DNA from: an uncultured Moraxella sp.
Lineage (GTDB): Bacteria > Pseudomonadota > Gammaproteobacteria > Pseudomonadales > Moraxellaceae
Length of the DNA stretch: 64,000 nucleotides
Assembly (NCBI RefSeq): GCF_945873075.1
Contig: NZ_CAMCBS010000005.1
Coordinates: forward strand, 1 to 64,000
Direction of reading: 5' to 3'
Part shown: one piece after another, positions 27,834-36,546 of the stretch
Position numbering within the stretch: the stretch's first letter is position 1
Layout: every line of letters starts with the position of its first letter
Position numbers and translations under genes: made by a program
The notes under the pieces: generated by a model
Told to the model about the DNA's origin: nothing
What the model saw: the letters and a program-made list of their open reading frames with translations, nothing else
Databases searched by the model: none

Positions 27834-28586
27834 TTAGCGTTTTTTATCAGATTTTAGCCATGCTTTCATCGTATCGATGTGATGCTGCTGCTCCATCATC
27901 ATTTGATTGACAAAGTCATCAATCTCAGATGCAAGTGACTGTTTTTGGTAAATTTTTGCCATATTGACTGCCAGCTTGTGATGACCAATCATCACCTTGG
28001 CAAACGCTGTATCAGCATCTGGATCGTTGCTGTCATCGATCATGTGATCAAAGGCTTGTTGATCGATTTTTGCAATTTGTTGTTGCACATCTGACAAATC
28101 ATCAGAGATGTCTTTTTGTTTTGGCTGTGCAATCAGCCAATCTTTCATCCATCCGATTTCAGCCTGCTGTGTATCAATAACTGCCTGCGCCATCTCACGA
28201 ACTTGTGGATTTTTGCCGTGTTTGAGCTCCACATACGCCATCGATACCGCCGCTTGGTGATGCGCGATCATACTTTTTATAAAAGCCATATCTACATCTC
28301 GAGCCTTGATGGCATCCGATAGTTGCTCTTTGATGTCTTGGATGATGGCATGGTATTTTTGGGTATGCTCGGTGCTCTCTTGCGTGACTGCGGTCGCTTG
28401 TGCTTGTGTTGACTGGCTTTGCACTGGTGAAATTTCACTTTGTGCTACCGACTGCGCCACCGATGGCGATATAGGTGCAGACTGCTCAGAAGTTGATGCG
28501 TTTTGGCTGCATCCCACCAAGCAAAGCACCCCAAGTATCGCAGGTGCCACAATCTTATACATCGCTTTTGGACTGTCACTATTCAT
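27834..28586 (-). CDS. DUF305 lipoprotein, probable copper-handling (CopM-like)
   Basis: A 250-residue protein with a lipoprotein signal (lipobox LVGC, modified cysteine at residue 26), a Ser/Gln/Thr-rich linker, then two similar halves of the DUF305 type: FIKSMIAHHQAAVSMA with a following Met/His-rich helix, and FAKVMIGHHKLAVNMA followed by MMMEQQHHIDTM. The His and Met pairs are suited to binding copper, and related proteins such as cyanobacterial CopM act in periplasmic copper resistance. Its location between copA/lolA and copZ supports that role. The ATG at 28586 was chosen because the frame upstream begins only with GTG and the lipoprotein signal fits this start; another ATG eight codons later is possible. 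Confidence 0.85.
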   Translation of the reverse strand: MNSDSPKAMYKIVAPAILGVLCLVGCSQNASTSEQSAPISPSVAQSVAQSEISPVQSQSTQAQATAVTQESTEHTQKYHAIIQDIKEQLSDAIKARDVDMAFIKSMIAHHQAAVSMAYVELKHGKNPQVREMAQAVIDTQQAEIGWMKDWLIAQPKQKDISDDLSDVQQQIAKIDQQAFDHMIDDSNDPDADTAFAKVMIGHHKLAVNMAKIYQKQSLASEIDDFVNQMMMEQQHHIDTMKAWLKSDKKR

Positions 28587-28658
28587 AGGCTTTGGTCTAT
28601 ATCGATGATGGTTGAGATTGTCATGCGCACAAGTCACATGACAATCATTGGATTGGGA

Positions 28659-29330
28659 TTATTGGCTAATCACATCTACGCCTGCAGGTGGCTTAAAATC
28701 AAACTGCGATGCGGCGATTTTTTTGTTCATTGTAATATTGCTAAAGCGAATCGATGTCTCCTGACCTAAGTTATCATTTAGCACCATCATCACAGGACGG
28801 CCGCCATTGAAGCTGATAGAGACATTTTTGAAGTTTGCATTGGCAGACTTTGGTGTCAGCACAAAGTAGTTTTTATTGCTGTATGGCTGACTGACGCTAA
28901 AGCTACGGTTAATCTGATTAACATCACCAGATAAAAGTAGCGCAGGTGTTTCACCGACTTGATTATTTACCGACTGCTTGGTCACTTGCTGCAAATCTTT
29001 GTCATAGATCCATAGCGTGCTACCGTTTGCGACAATCAACTGTTCAGCAGGTGATTTAGTTTCCCAACGGAACTGATTTGGACGCTGCACACTCATCGTA
29101 CCAGAAAAATTACTAGTTTTATTACCTGCTCGTGTCTTTTGGCTAAAATTCGCCGACATAGATTTGACATTGCCAAGTAAGCGGTTTAGGCTTTTTGTGG
29201 CATCCGCTTGGCTGACGGCGGCAGCGTGTGCACTTGTCGTCATTAAAGGCACTGCAACAACGCCAACTGTGGTCACTGCCAAAGCAGCTTTAACCACTGC
29301 CGCCTGAATCAAAGATAAAGTTTTAGTCAT
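28659..29330 (-). CDS. lolA: Outer-membrane lipoprotein carrier LolA
   Basis: A 223-residue periplasmic chaperone that takes lipoproteins from the LolCDE transporter and delivers them to LolB. A signal peptide ends near SAHA around residue 36. The mature part shows the LolA pattern: FSQKTR, SGTMSVQRPNQFRWE, LIVANGSTLWIYDKDLQQVTKQ and ALLLSG. The ATG at 29330 has GGAG seven bases upstream; the longer frame begins with TTG and was rejected. A good -10 (TATAAT, 29353-29358) just upstream suggests its own promoter. Its place inside a copper cluster is unexpected, since lolA usually neighbours ftsK or rarA. Confidence 0.9.
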   Translation of the reverse strand: MTKTLSLIQAAVVKAALAVTTVGVVAVPLMTTSAHAAAVSQADATKSLNRLLGNVKSMSANFSQKTRAGNKTSNFSGTMSVQRPNQFRWETKSPAEQLIVANGSTLWIYDKDLQQVTKQSVNNQVGETPALLLSGDVNQINRSFSVSQPYSNKNYFVLTPKSANANFKNVSISFNGGRPVMMVLNDNLGQETSIRFSNITMNKKIAASQFDFKPPAGVDVISQ

Positions 29331-29561
29331 TATATTCTCCAAAATTGAAAATATTATAAATCAAAACACAATCTAAAGCACAAAAGATTCGTGTTTTATT
29401 TCGCTATGTGGGTATTTTGCCAAGTTTATATGTTGCAATCTACTGCAAAAATGCTAATGATGACACCGAATTGTTACACAGTTGGTTAATTTTTGAGCAT
29501 TTACTGTAATTTTTGGCAATAATTCACCATTTCAGCGATATTTGTAACAAAATATGACAAT

Positions 29562-31712
29562 TTATTCTGTCATCAAATTCAGTCGCTTGAGTCGAAGTGC
29601 ATTCATCAGCACCGATATTGAACTTAGTGCCATTGCTGCCGCTGCCATCACAGGGCTAAGTAGCCCCATTGCTGCTAGCACAATACCAATACAGTTATAA
29701 ATCAGCGCAAAGAATAAGTTTTGTTTGATGGTATCAAGCGTACGCTTGGCAATGTGGTAAGCATAATAGACATGGCTGAGTGACTCACCAAGCAATGTCG
29801 CTGATGCCGTATGCCGTGCCACATCGGTCGCACCACCGACTGCAAAGCTTGCTTGCGCTGCTGCCATCGCTGGTGCATCATTGACGCCGTCTCCGACCAT
29901 CGCCACCTGATGACCTGCCTTGACCTGTGTTTCGACGGCGGATAGCTTATCTCGTGGTGACATCTGGGCTTGTGCGTGTTCAATGCCAAGCCCCTTTGCA
30001 ACAGCATCGACCGCCGACACTCGGTCGCCACTCATCAGCATCGTGGTGATACCCTGCTGATGTAGGCGCTCGATGATGGCTTTGGCATCAGGCTTAATGG
30101 CATCTGCTAGCCCAACTATCGCCACAGGCTCATCATTAATCGCCACCGCCACCACACTCATTGCGTCCCAGTCATCACTTTGCCGACTATCACCTTGCCA
30201 GTTATCAAGTCCGACAAATGATGGCGCACCCACCTTGATATGACCCACACCATCAATCATGGCATCCATCCCCTGACCTGTATGTGTGCGTACATCCTGC
30301 ACAGTGTATAAGGTTATGGCACGCTCTTTGGCAAACTGCACCAACGCCACTGCCAACGGGTGCGTGGCATACTGCTCGACACTCGCAGTCACCGCAATCA
30401 GCGTCTGCTCCGACCATGCCGAACTTAGAGATTGCCACTTTGCCACCACAGGCTCGCCTTTGGTCAGCGTACCTGTCTTGTCAAAGACAATCGTATCAAT
30501 CCGCCCTGCCATCTCAAGGCTTGGCGCATCACGAAACCACACGCCATGCCGTGCTGCCACGCCCATACCCGCCATGATAGCAGCAGGCGTCGCTAGTCCT
30601 AGAGCACACGGACAAGCAATCACCAGCACCGCCACCGCTCGCATCAATGCCGTATCAAATCCCGTGCCAAACCATAGATTCACCCCAAAGGTCAGCAGGG
30701 CTATCGCCACCACCACAGGCACAAAGACCGCCGACACCGTATCGGCAAAGCGTGCAATATTCGCCTTAGACCCTTGTGCATCTGCCAGTGCCGTCATCAT
30801 ATCGCCAAGCTTGGTCTGTGCGCCGGTTGCACAAGCCTTATAAGTTACACTGCCGTCACTTAGTACACTGCCTGCATAGACCATCTGTCCCACCGCCTTG
30901 TGCACGGGTGCACTCTCGCCCGTCAGATGTGCTTCATTTGCCCATGCTTGACCACTGATGACGACACCATCGACTGCGATTTTATCCCCTGTATTGGCAA
31001 GAAGTACATCACCCACCCCAATCTCATCAATCGCCACCTGCACAAAGCCATCACCCACCTGCTTATGCACCATCGATGGTACAAGCTTGGTCAATAGCTC
31101 AAGACTATCAAGGCTCTGGGTCTTGGTACGATGCTCAAGGTATTTGCCCAGTCGTACAAAAGCAATCACCATCACCGATGCTTCAAAATACACCCCATGC
31201 ATCGCATCAGGATGAGTCAGCCAGACATAAGTCGAATACGCCCAAATCGCCGTCGTACCAATCGCCACCAGCACATCCATATTGGCAAGTCCGCCCTTGA
31301 TACTCGCCCACGCCCCTTGATAAAACTTCGCCCCATATGCCACCTGCACAACGGTCGCCAGCATAAACTGCACCCACACAGGCATCATCAGCGCATGACT
31401 GCCGACCATCATGCCAATCATCCCCACCCAAAACGGCAAGCTTAAGCCCCATAACACCCACAACTGCCACGGCATCTGCGTATCCATCATAGACTTATCA
31501 AGCGTCGCACCAAAGCCCGTCTTGGCAACCCAAGCCACTATCTCATCTGGACTGGTCTTGGTATTATCATAGCTGACTTGCAGTGTCTCTGTAGCAAAGT
31601 TCACCGTCGCCGTCTCAATGGCAGGTTTTTTATTCAGCACTTTTTCGATGCGATTGGCGCACGCTTGGCAGGTCATGCCGGTGATGGCGAAATTTTGGTG
31701 AATGATTGGCAT
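29562..31712 (-). CDS. copA: Copper-exporting P1B-type ATPase CopA
   Basis: A 716-residue inner-membrane pump exporting Cu(I) from the cytoplasm. One N-terminal HMA domain has GMTCQAC (residues 12-18). The transmembrane copper site is CPC at 367-369, the phosphorylated aspartate is D411 in DKTGTLTKG, and GDGVNDAPAM marks the hinge. Many CopA proteins have two HMA domains; this has one. The start at 31712 has GGAG seven bases upstream. Its promoter has the long spacer and inverted repeat of MerR-family control. Confidence 0.96.
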   Translation of the reverse strand: MPIIHQNFAITGMTCQACANRIEKVLNKKPAIETATVNFATETLQVSYDNTKTSPDEIVAWVAKTGFGATLDKSMMDTQMPWQLWVLWGLSLPFWVGMIGMMVGSHALMMPVWVQFMLATVVQVAYGAKFYQGAWASIKGGLANMDVLVAIGTTAIWAYSTYVWLTHPDAMHGVYFEASVMVIAFVRLGKYLEHRTKTQSLDSLELLTKLVPSMVHKQVGDGFVQVAIDEIGVGDVLLANTGDKIAVDGVVISGQAWANEAHLTGESAPVHKAVGQMVYAGSVLSDGSVTYKACATGAQTKLGDMMTALADAQGSKANIARFADTVSAVFVPVVVAIALLTFGVNLWFGTGFDTALMRAVAVLVIACPCALGLATPAAIMAGMGVAARHGVWFRDAPSLEMAGRIDTIVFDKTGTLTKGEPVVAKWQSLSSAWSEQTLIAVTASVEQYATHPLAVALVQFAKERAITLYTVQDVRTHTGQGMDAMIDGVGHIKVGAPSFVGLDNWQGDSRQSDDWDAMSVVAVAINDEPVAIVGLADAIKPDAKAIIERLHQQGITTMLMSGDRVSAVDAVAKGLGIEHAQAQMSPRDKLSAVETQVKAGHQVAMVGDGVNDAPAMAAAQASFAVGGATDVARHTASATLLGESLSHVYYAYHIAKRTLDTIKQNLFFALIYNCIGIVLAAMGLLSPVMAAAAMALSSISVLMNALRLKRLNLMTE

Positions 31713-31808
31713 GATAATTCTCCTTTTCTTAATGGTTTTATCATAATTAACTCATGGTTATCAGCATAATCGCTCATCGCCATCATGCCCAACCTTATGA
31801 TAAGCCTT

Positions 31809-31839
31809 ATGATAAACCTTGACCCATGGTTAATGTCAA
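31809..31839 (-). promoter_or_regulatory. copA promoter with MerR/CueR-type operator
   Basis: Minus-strand TTGACA (31834-31839) and TATCAT (31809-31814) are separated by 19 bases, the overlong spacer typical of MerR-family promoters. The spacer region carries an inverted repeat, CTTGAC and GTCAAG, 11 bases apart. A CueR-like copper sensor is the expected activator; none is encoded in the window. A CCTTATGATAA direct repeat overlaps and follows the -10. Confidence 0.7.
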
Positions 31840-31910
31840 GCCAAATATCAAGATGATAGCTACCGCTAGACACATGAATGACACAACAGTTTCATAAAGT
31901 GTTAATTTGA

Positions 31911-31939
31911 TTGATACATCAGTAATAATTTGGTAAAAT
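31911..31939 (+). promoter_or_regulatory. Predicted promoter of the SH3-domain lipoprotein gene
   Basis: TTGATA (31911-31916) and TAAAAT (31934-31939) with a 17-base spacer and a TGG extended -10. Confidence 0.55.
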
Positions 31940-31980
31940 TCTATGATGGTTATAGTTTATCTCATAATTTAGGAGTAGTT

Positions 31981-32631
31981 ATGAAACGTGTTTTAATCGC
32001 AGCATCATTAAGCCTAGCCATGACAGGCTGTGACGGTGATGTCATCAAGAGTATGGCTCGTGCTGTATTGGCTGACGAAATCAATCAAAATCAGCAACAA
32101 GCACCACAACAACAAGCCCAACAACCTGTAGCAACCGACCCAAATGCACAGCTACAACCTGTTCAGCCTGTAACCACTGCACCTGCACAGCCAACCACTC
32201 AAGCACAACAACAACCAGTGCAACAGCCCGTACAGCAACCTGTTGCAGTAGTGCCTGCACAGCCAGCTCAACAACCTACAACTGTTCAAGTACAAACCGT
32301 GCCTGCACAACAGCAACCAACAACCATTATCGTGCAAGCTGAACAGCCACAACCACAAAAGACCGTTGTGGTTAAACAAGAAAAGAAATCAAACTTCAAC
32401 CCAACACACATTGTGGTAACATCAAATGATCCGCATATCTTTATGCGTGCTGAACCATATACGGAGGCAAAAAAAATCACCAAACTACCTAGAGGCACCA
32501 AAGTTCGACAAATTTATTGCAATGATATGGAATATAGACCAGACCAAAATGAGCATGGCAGATGGTGTCAAGTTAGCACTCAAAAAGGCACTACCGGCTA
32601 TGTATTTGATGCCTACCTTAGTCCGCTATAA
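31981..32631 (+). CDS. Lipoprotein with Gln/Pro-rich linker and C-terminal SH3-like domain
   Basis: A 216-residue protein. A lipobox LAMTGC puts the lipid-modified cysteine at residue 17. Residues about 35-130 are an unusual run rich in Gln, Pro, Ala and Val, a flexible or wall-spanning linker. The last 75 residues resemble a bacterial SH3 (SH3b) domain: IFMRAEPYTEAKKITKLPRG followed by KVRQIYC, then GRWCQVSTQKGTTGYVFDAYL. Such domains often bind cell wall. The ATG at 31981 has TAGGAG just upstream; the longer frame lacks a credible start. A terminator follows. The exact role is unknown; cell-wall attachment is inferred. Confidence 0.8.
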   Translation: MKRVLIAASLSLAMTGCDGDVIKSMARAVLADEINQNQQQAPQQQAQQPVATDPNAQLQPVQPVTTAPAQPTTQAQQQPVQQPVQQPVAVVPAQPAQQPTTVQVQTVPAQQQPTTIIVQAEQPQPQKTVVVKQEKKSNFNPTHIVVTSNDPHIFMRAEPYTEAKKITKLPRGTKVRQIYCNDMEYRPDQNEHGRWCQVSTQKGTTGYVFDAYLSPL

Positions 32632-32650
32632 TAAAACTTTCTCATCATAC

Positions 32651-32682
32651 ACCACCCAAAATTCGTTTGGGTGGTATTTTTT
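32651..32682 (+). terminator. Terminator after the SH3 lipoprotein gene
   Basis: Ten-pair stem ACCACCCAAA (32651-32660) and TTTGGGTGGT (32666-32675), loop ATTCG, followed by ATTTTTT. Confidence 0.88.
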
Positions 32683-32705
32683 AATCAATGAAACAAGAAA
32701 TTATC

Positions 32706-33689
32706 ATGCACACATCTAAGTTTCTTTTCACCGCTCTGCTTGGTTTGGCAACGATGAATACTGCCTGCTCTAACAATTCTAGCGAGCAAAGCCAAGCATC
32801 GACATCCAACCCGCAAACTCAAGCCGTCAGCACAGACACTGCAAGCCAAAATACAGGGAGTAATGACGACAAGGCGACACCCACCGAAACAACTACTGCA
32901 AACAACGAAAATTCGCCTTGCCCTGTACAAGTGCCGAACGATGATAAAGATTTGCTAAGTCGTGGTAATTTACAACTGCTTGAAAAACATGGTATTCAAG
33001 TTTCTCAATGCCAAGTGATGCTAAATAACCAATCTTTTAAAATTGATATTTATAAAAAAGAACCGATTGGCAATGTGCGATACTTAGCCCTGCACGATAG
33101 CGAAGATGCAGCATTTGATGGCGGACTTGATGCCATCAAAGATGGTGGATTGATGGTGGTACTTGAAAATAATGAGCAACGCTATTTTTATGACCAAGCT
33201 CGTCAAGCCGTCACCAAAAAAGACCCTAATCGTATTTTTACACCATCGGATGAGTTTTTCCCATTGGGTGAGTTTATTTTACAACAACTTCACATCACGC
33301 CTGATGCATACATTATCTCGTTGCACAATAACAATCCCGACGGCGGATTTGGGATGAAAAATATCAAAAAATATGGTGCGACAGACATTCTTTGCCATCA
33401 ACATTCTGATGATAAAAATCTGTTTTGGTTGCCATATTCAGCCACCACACCTGATATTAAAGAGCTTGGCGACAAACTTTGTGCAAAAGGAATTTACAAT
33501 GTCGTGCTAGAAAATGTGCCTGCTGTCGCTGATGGTGATGGCTCATTATCAATCTACGCTGCAAATCAAGGTTATCGATATGTCAATATCGAAATTCGTG
33601 CAGCGAAACGCAACAATGTCGATAGTGAACAGCTTGCAAAATCTGAACAAATTAAGCACATCCAAGAGTTTCTACAAGCTGTGCAATAA
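32706..33689 (+). CDS. Putative lipoprotein of unknown function, possible metallohydrolase fold
   Basis: A 327-residue protein with an apparent lipoprotein signal (MHTSKFLFTALLGLATMNTA then Cys21), followed by a Ser/Thr/Gln-rich linker to about residue 75. The globular part contains LALHDSEDAAFDGGLDAI, LMVVLENNEQRYFYDQA, DPNRIFTPSDEFF and YIISLHNNNPDGGF. The series of His, Glu and Asp residues in these motifs is reminiscent of zinc carboxypeptidase or amidase-like folds, but I cannot assign a family. I chose the ATG at 32706 over 32688 because it gives a proper lipoprotein signal. The upstream terminator suggests a separate transcript, though I see no strong promoter. Confidence 0.7.
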   Translation: MHTSKFLFTALLGLATMNTACSNNSSEQSQASTSNPQTQAVSTDTASQNTGSNDDKATPTETTTANNENSPCPVQVPNDDKDLLSRGNLQLLEKHGIQVSQCQVMLNNQSFKIDIYKKEPIGNVRYLALHDSEDAAFDGGLDAIKDGGLMVVLENNEQRYFYDQARQAVTKKDPNRIFTPSDEFFPLGEFILQQLHITPDAYIISLHNNNPDGGFGMKNIKKYGATDILCHQHSDDKNLFWLPYSATTPDIKELGDKLCAKGIYNVVLENVPAVADGDGSLSIYAANQGYRYVNIEIRAAKRNNVDSEQLAKSEQIKHIQEFLQAVQ

Positions 33690-33747
33690 GTAAAGTCAAC
33701 ATACAGCTTATCAAATACGCTGTAATCTCTAAGACTTCTATAATCAA

Positions 33748-33780
33748 AACCACTCATCTACTACAAATGAGTGGTTTTTT
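33748..33780. terminator. Terminator between the lipoprotein gene and argC
   Basis: Ten-pair stem AACCACTCAT (33748-33757) and ATGAGTGGTT (33767-33776), with a T run on the plus strand. It lies between convergent genes. Confidence 0.8.
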
Positions 33781-33807
33781 ATTATGATAAATCAGCTTTT
33801 TATTCCA

Positions 33808-34887
33808 TCACGGCACGACAGGCACCAGCTCAAGCCCTGTTGTTTCGGGTAGTCCGCATAGGATATTCATATTTTGTACCGCTTGACCTGCTGCACCTTT
33901 GACCAGATTATCCTGCACCACCAGAATCGTTAGCATATCGCCGTCTTGATGGATGGCGATGCGTAGTTTGTTCGACGCACGCACCGAGCGAGTATCAGGT
34001 AGCACGCCTTTTGGCAACACATCCACAAAATACTCATCGGCATAACACGCCTCAAACACACTTTGCCAATCCTGCGCCTCGCCTGCCTCAGACAGTGGCA
34101 CATGAATGGTGCTAAACATCCCACGAATCATCGGCACCAGATGCGGTACAAAGCGTAGCTTGTGCGGGAATTTGGCGGACAAAATCTCATTCACCCCTTG
34201 GGTAATCTCAGGGCTATGGCGATGCCCTGCCACGCCATACGCACTAAAGTTATCCGCCGTTTCAGCATAGCTGATACCCAGCTTGCCTTGGCGACCTGCG
34301 CCCGAGATGCCCGATTTGGCATCAATGATGATACGCCCATCGACTAGGCTTGTCCCTGCTTGATTCTCCGCATCAATCACAGGTTTTAGCCCCAAAATCG
34401 CCGTCGTCGGATAACAGCCCGGATTGGCAATCACAGATGCAGCCGCAATCTTATCACGGCTCACTTCAGGTAAGCCATAGACGCTGTCTTTGAGCACATC
34501 TGTGCAAGTATGCACCATACCGTACCACTGTTCAAAGTCATCAAGCGACTGCAAGCGAAAATCTGCGCCCAAATCAATCACCTTCACGCCCTTTGCCACC
34601 AGTGCAGGCGTATGTGCCATCGCCACACCATGCGGTGTCGCAAAAAACACCACATCACAGCCATCTGCCATCTGTGCCATCGTCTCATCCGTCATATCGC
34701 TAAATGCCACATCGCACACGCCACGCAGACTTGGGAAAATCTCACTCACTGCCTTACCCGCTTCACTGCGAGAAGTCAAAAACTTCACCGCCACAGACGG
34801 GTGACGGCTCAAAATACGCAATAGTTCAACCCCTGTATAGCCCGTACCACCGACGATACCGACACGGATTTTCTCATTCATAGTCAT
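33808..34887 (-). CDS. argC: N-acetyl-gamma-glutamyl-phosphate reductase ArgC
   Basis: A 359-residue NADPH enzyme, third step of arginine synthesis, reducing N-acetylglutamyl phosphate to the semialdehyde. The nucleotide loop [17 protein letters not shown] is at the N-terminus and the catalytic cysteine lies in [25 protein letters not shown] and the C-terminal [16 protein letters not shown] fit the family. The ATG at 34887 has AAGGG about eight bases upstream; ATGs at 34881 and further upstream are alternatives. It stands alone, convergent with the lipoprotein gene and divergent from metY. Confidence 0.96.
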   Translation of the reverse strand: MTMNEKIRVGIVGGTGYTGVELLRILSRHPSVAVKFLTSRSEAGKAVSEIFPSLRGVCDVAFSDMTDETMAQMADGCDVVFFATPHGVAMAHTPALVAKGVKVIDLGADFRLQSLDDFEQWYGMVHTCTDVLKDSVYGLPEVSRDKIAAASVIANPGCYPTTAILGLKPVIDAENQAGTSLVDGRIIIDAKSGISGAGRQGKLGISYAETADNFSAYGVAGHRHSPEITQGVNEILSAKFPHKLRFVPHLVPMIRGMFSTIHVPLSEAGEAQDWQSVFEACYADEYFVDVLPKGVLPDTRSVRASNKLRIAIHQDGDMLTILVVQDNLVKGAAGQAVQNMNILCGLPETTGLELVPVVP

Positions 34888-35086
34888 CTCTACTACCCTT
34901 ATTATCAAAGCCTATAAACTCATCCATATTAGCCCAAAGACACCCAAAATGCAATGATATTCATCACGCCACATCAGCAAATCCTACCGTTGCACTTAGG
35001 GCTTAGTTTGACTGATAAAGATAAGATTACTGATAACAGCCCAGCGGTTTATGAAAATTCATCATAAGTATGTGGTGCAATCTGAA

Positions 35087-35115
35087 TTGAGCATGACTAA
35101 AATTTTTATTATAAT
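35087..35115 (+). promoter_or_regulatory. Predicted metY promoter
   Basis: TTGAGC (35087-35092) and TATAAT (35110-35115) with a 17-base spacer. It ends upstream of the chosen metY start and rules out a longer reading frame. Confidence 0.7.
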
Positions 35116-35150
35116 TGCTTAAATTTATTCAATGTTATGGAGTAACACTC

Positions 35151-36428
35151 ATGAGCTACAAAGACGAAACCCTAGCCATTCACGCAGGCTACAGCCCAGA
35201 GCCCACCACCAAGGCAGTTGCCGTGCCGATTTATCAGACCACTTCGTATTCCTTTGATGACACTCAGCACGGGGCGGATTTGTTTGATTTAAAGGTGCAA
35301 GGCAATATCTATACCCGCATCATGAACCCGACCACCGCAGTGCTAGAAGCACGAGTGGCGGCACTCGAAGGTGGTATTGGTGGCTTGGCATTGGCATCGG
35401 GCATGGCGGCGATTACTTATGCCATTCAGACCATCGCCGAAGCAGATGATAATATCGTCTCAGTCTCTCAGCTGTATGGTGGGACTTACAATCTATTTGC
35501 CCATACCCTACCAAAACAAGGTATTGAAGTTAAATTCTTTGATGGCAACAATCCTGATGAACTACGCCACAAGATTGATGACAAAACCAAGCTGGTCTTT
35601 GTAGAATCTATCGGCAATCCACTGGGCAATATCATTGATTTACAAGCGGTGAGTGCCATCGCTCATGAATTTGGCGTGCCTGTCATCGTCGATAATACCG
35701 TTGCCACGCCTGCCCTACTCAAGCCCTTTGAGCATGGGGCGGATATTGTGGTGCATTCTTTAACCAAATATATCGGCGGTCATGGCACGAGCATTGGCGG
35801 TATTATTGTGGATAGCGGTAAATTCCCTTGGGGCGATTATCCAGAACGCTTTAAATCCTTAAACACCCCTGACCCAAGCTATCACGGTGTCAATTATGTT
35901 GAAGCCTTAGGCGAAGCTGCCTATATCGCTCGTGCCCGCGTCGTGCCACTTCGCAACACAGGGGCAGCGATTAGCCCGATGAATGCATTTTTGATTTTGC
36001 AAGGCTTAGAAACCTTAAATCTACGCATGGAGCGACACACCTATAATGCCCAAAAAGTCGCTGAATTTTTACAAAATCATCCTAAAGTAAACTGGGTCAA
36101 TTATGCAGGACTGCCAAGCCATCCACAGCATGAGCTAGCGGTCAAGTATCTTGGCGGTAAACCATCAGGTATCTTATCCTTTGGGGTTAAAGATGGTCGT
36201 GAAGGTGGTACACGCTTTATTGATGCCTTGCAATTATTCACCCGCCTAGTCAATATCGGCGATGCCAAAAGCCTTGCTTGCCACCCTGCGACCACCACCC
36301 ATCGTCAGCTCAATGCCGATGAGCTCAAATCCGCCGGTGTCAGCGAAGACATGGTGCGTCTATCAGTAGGTATTGAGCATATTGATGATTTGATTGCTGA
36401 TTTAACGCAAGCACTTGAAAAAGTGTAA
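35151..36428 (+). CDS. metY: O-acetylhomoserine sulfhydrylase / aminocarboxypropyltransferase
   Basis: A 425-residue PLP enzyme of the Cys/Met metabolism family that makes homocysteine from O-acetylhomoserine and sulfide. Motifs include YSPEPTTKAVAVPIYQTTS, ASGMAAITYAI and the PLP-lysine motif VHSLTKYIGGHGTSIGG. HPATTTHRQL and VRLSVGIEH close the family signature. The ATG at 35151 has GGAG eight bases upstream and a promoter ends 36 bases before it. A terminator follows. MetZ-type O-succinylhomoserine enzymes are shorter, about 400 residues; the length and YxGGTYNLF region favour MetY. Confidence 0.93.
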   Translation: MSYKDETLAIHAGYSPEPTTKAVAVPIYQTTSYSFDDTQHGADLFDLKVQGNIYTRIMNPTTAVLEARVAALEGGIGGLALASGMAAITYAIQTIAEADDNIVSVSQLYGGTYNLFAHTLPKQGIEVKFFDGNNPDELRHKIDDKTKLVFVESIGNPLGNIIDLQAVSAIAHEFGVPVIVDNTVATPALLKPFEHGADIVVHSLTKYIGGHGTSIGGIIVDSGKFPWGDYPERFKSLNTPDPSYHGVNYVEALGEAAYIARARVVPLRNTGAAISPMNAFLILQGLETLNLRMERHTYNAQKVAEFLQNHPKVNWVNYAGLPSHPQHELAVKYLGGKPSGILSFGVKDGREGGTRFIDALQLFTRLVNIGDAKSLACHPATTTHRQLNADELKSAGVSEDMVRLSVGIEHIDDLIADLTQALEKV

Positions 36429-36451
36429 ATCTTACAACTTAAGCAACGCAG

Positions 36452-36485
36452 ACAGGGCGAGCAATCCACTTGCCCTGTTTTTTTT
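36452..36485 (+). terminator. Terminator after metY
   Basis: ACAGGGC (36452-36458) and GCCCTGT (36472-36478) followed by an eight-T run. Confidence 0.88.
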
Positions 36486-36495
36486 GTTGTGATAC

Positions 36496-36524
36496 AAAAA
36501 AACCGCCCGAACAATCGAGCGGTT
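36496..36524 (-). terminator. Terminator after aarC
   Basis: AACCGC (36501-36506) and GCGGTT (36519-36524); on the minus strand a seven-T run follows. It lies just outside the CoA-transferase stop codon. Confidence 0.75.
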
Positions 36525-36546
36525 TTGGCTTAAGCCATCAAATTGA

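Noticed and set aside
30286-30843. 185-residue frame opposite copA
   Set aside because: It is antisense to a well-conserved ATPase and its composition is that of a shadow frame.
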